6,235 bases of DNA, from assembly GCA_044375695.1 (NCBI GenBank), contig JBILMG010000040.1:1-6235 (forward strand), written 5' to 3'. Positions 5,793-6,235 of the stretch are shown here, piece after piece; position 1 is the stretch's first letter, and every line of letters begins with the position of its first letter. This DNA comes from DATDYW01 sp044375695 (GTDB lineage Bacteria > Patescibacteriota > Minisyncoccia > Phycocordibacterales > JAACPR01). The translations under genes were made by a program, and so were the position numbers. Under the pieces are notes generated by a model. That model worked only from the letters and a program-made list of their open reading frames with translations. It did not search any database and was not told where the DNA came from.

Positions 5793-5822
5793 AACAATGC
5801 CGCGGACGGAAGGGCGCACAGG

Positions 5823-5851
5823 TAAAAGAAAAGCCCCGCCTTCGGCGGGGC
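5823..5851 (-). terminator. Rho-independent terminator of the right-edge gene
   Basis: On the minus strand an 8-bp GC stem (GCCCCGCC / GGCGGGGC, 5851-5844 and 5840-5833) with loop GAA is followed by TTTTCTTTTACC. It lies 28 nt after the TAA stop at 5880 and insulates the consensus promoter at 5765-5792 from readthrough. Confidence 0.9.
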
Positions 5852-5879
5852 TCGGTCAGAAAAACTACGCGCCGGCTGG

Positions 5880-6235
5880 TTACGGCTCGACGTGCGTGAG
5901 GCTAAAGGTGATGGTGCGGGCCAGTTCGGAAACCTTGCCGTCACCTCCCACAATAGCCACCAGCGGATCATCTCGCCGGGACATTCCCTCTAGCACAATG
6001 TCTGGCGCCAGGGCGTCGAGGAGCCTCACCAGGTCGGATGCCTTTGCCTCTCCGAACACCTTGCCGGAGACAAAGAGGATGGCGTCCACCTCTTCGCCTT
6101 TAAGGCGCCGCCTCAGCTCTTCGTCGAGGAGCCTCTGCTCGATTTCGTCGAGGCGAACGCTCGCGACAATCTCGAACCCCTCAACCTTCGGCCACTCGAG
6201 AGCTTCTCCGATGAATTGAAGGAAGGGGGCGCCTT
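5880..6235 (-). CDS. Uncharacterised protein, C-terminal 117 residues; N-terminus beyond the right edge
   Basis: The frame is open from the window edge to a TAA at 5882-5880, so this is the 3' part of a longer gene. A GTG at 6087-6089 could be taken for the start, but the frame continues upstream with normal protein composition to the edge, and I take it as internal. Numbering from the first complete codon, there is a mixed hydrophobic stretch (1-25), a highly charged helix rich in Glu, Arg and Leu (28-48), a hydrophobic strand AILFVSGKV (51-59), a second helix (65-76), and a strand-rich end with VAIVGGDGKV (92-101) and ITFSLTHVEP (108-117). I do not recognise a family and see no catalytic motif. 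The strong terminator downstream and the coherent alternation of helices and strands argue that it is a real gene. Confidence 0.7.
   Translation of the reverse strand, partial: GAPFLQFIGEALEWPKVEGFEIVASVRLDEIEQRLLDEELRRRLKGEEVDAILFVSGKVFGEAKASDLVRLLDALAPDIVLEGMSRRDDPLVAIVGGDGKVSELARTITFSLTHVEP

Noticed and set aside
1..6235. CRISPR arrays, insertion sequences, attachment sites, tRNA or rRNA genes
   Set aside because: I saw no regularly spaced repeats, transposase motifs, long terminal inverted repeats, or tRNA-like cloverleaf sequences with the conserved GGTTCGAATCC-type arm.

Overview
The window is GC-rich bacterial DNA with short AT-rich islands only at promoters and terminators. It holds five protein genes, or six counting the fragment at the right edge. 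Most are monocistronic, with their own promoter and hairpin terminator. The style of the thioredoxin-fold protein, the long UvrD-like helicase with a C-terminal Cys-containing PD-(D/E)XK nuclease, and the small membrane proteins of unknown function suggest a Patescibacteria/CPR (Parcubacteria-like) genome on the GC-rich side. This is an inference from remembered family style, not from a marker gene. TGA, TAG and TAA all serve as stops and no gene needs TGA read as an amino acid, so the standard bacterial code fits.

Layout, left to right. (1) The N-terminal half of uppP, undecaprenyl-diphosphatase, runs leftwards off the window. (2) A secreted or membrane-anchored DsbA-like thiol oxidoreductase (489-1205, +) is divergent from it, and the two appear to share overlapping -10 elements. 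(3) A perfect 22-bp palindrome (1222-1243) serves as terminator between the convergent dsbA-like gene and (4) a 995-residue helicase-nuclease (1246-4233, -). (5) A 90-bp AT-rich divergent promoter region follows and contains an 8-bp inverted repeat. (6) An uncharacterised protein with two membrane segments (4324-5055, +) comes next. (7) Two terminators facing each other lie between it and (8) a small signal-anchored protein (5233-5727, -) driven by a perfect-consensus TTGACA/TATAAT promoter. (9) A strong terminator marks the end of (10) an unrecognised gene entering from the right edge (5880-6235, -).

Functionally, uppP (lipid carrier recycling for the cell envelope), the DsbA-like protein (disulfide formation outside the membrane) and the two small membrane proteins all concern the envelope, but nothing ties them into one pathway. 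The helicase-nuclease is a DNA repair or recombination enzyme. I see no defence island, CRISPR array, mobile element, tRNA or rRNA.

The most interesting signal is in gene starts rather than gene content. The dsbA-like gene and the helicase have -10 hexamers only 8-9 nt before the start codon, implying leaderless mRNAs, and for the helicase a leaderless TTG start. Of the five starts visible, only uppP has a recognisable Shine-Dalgarno sequence.
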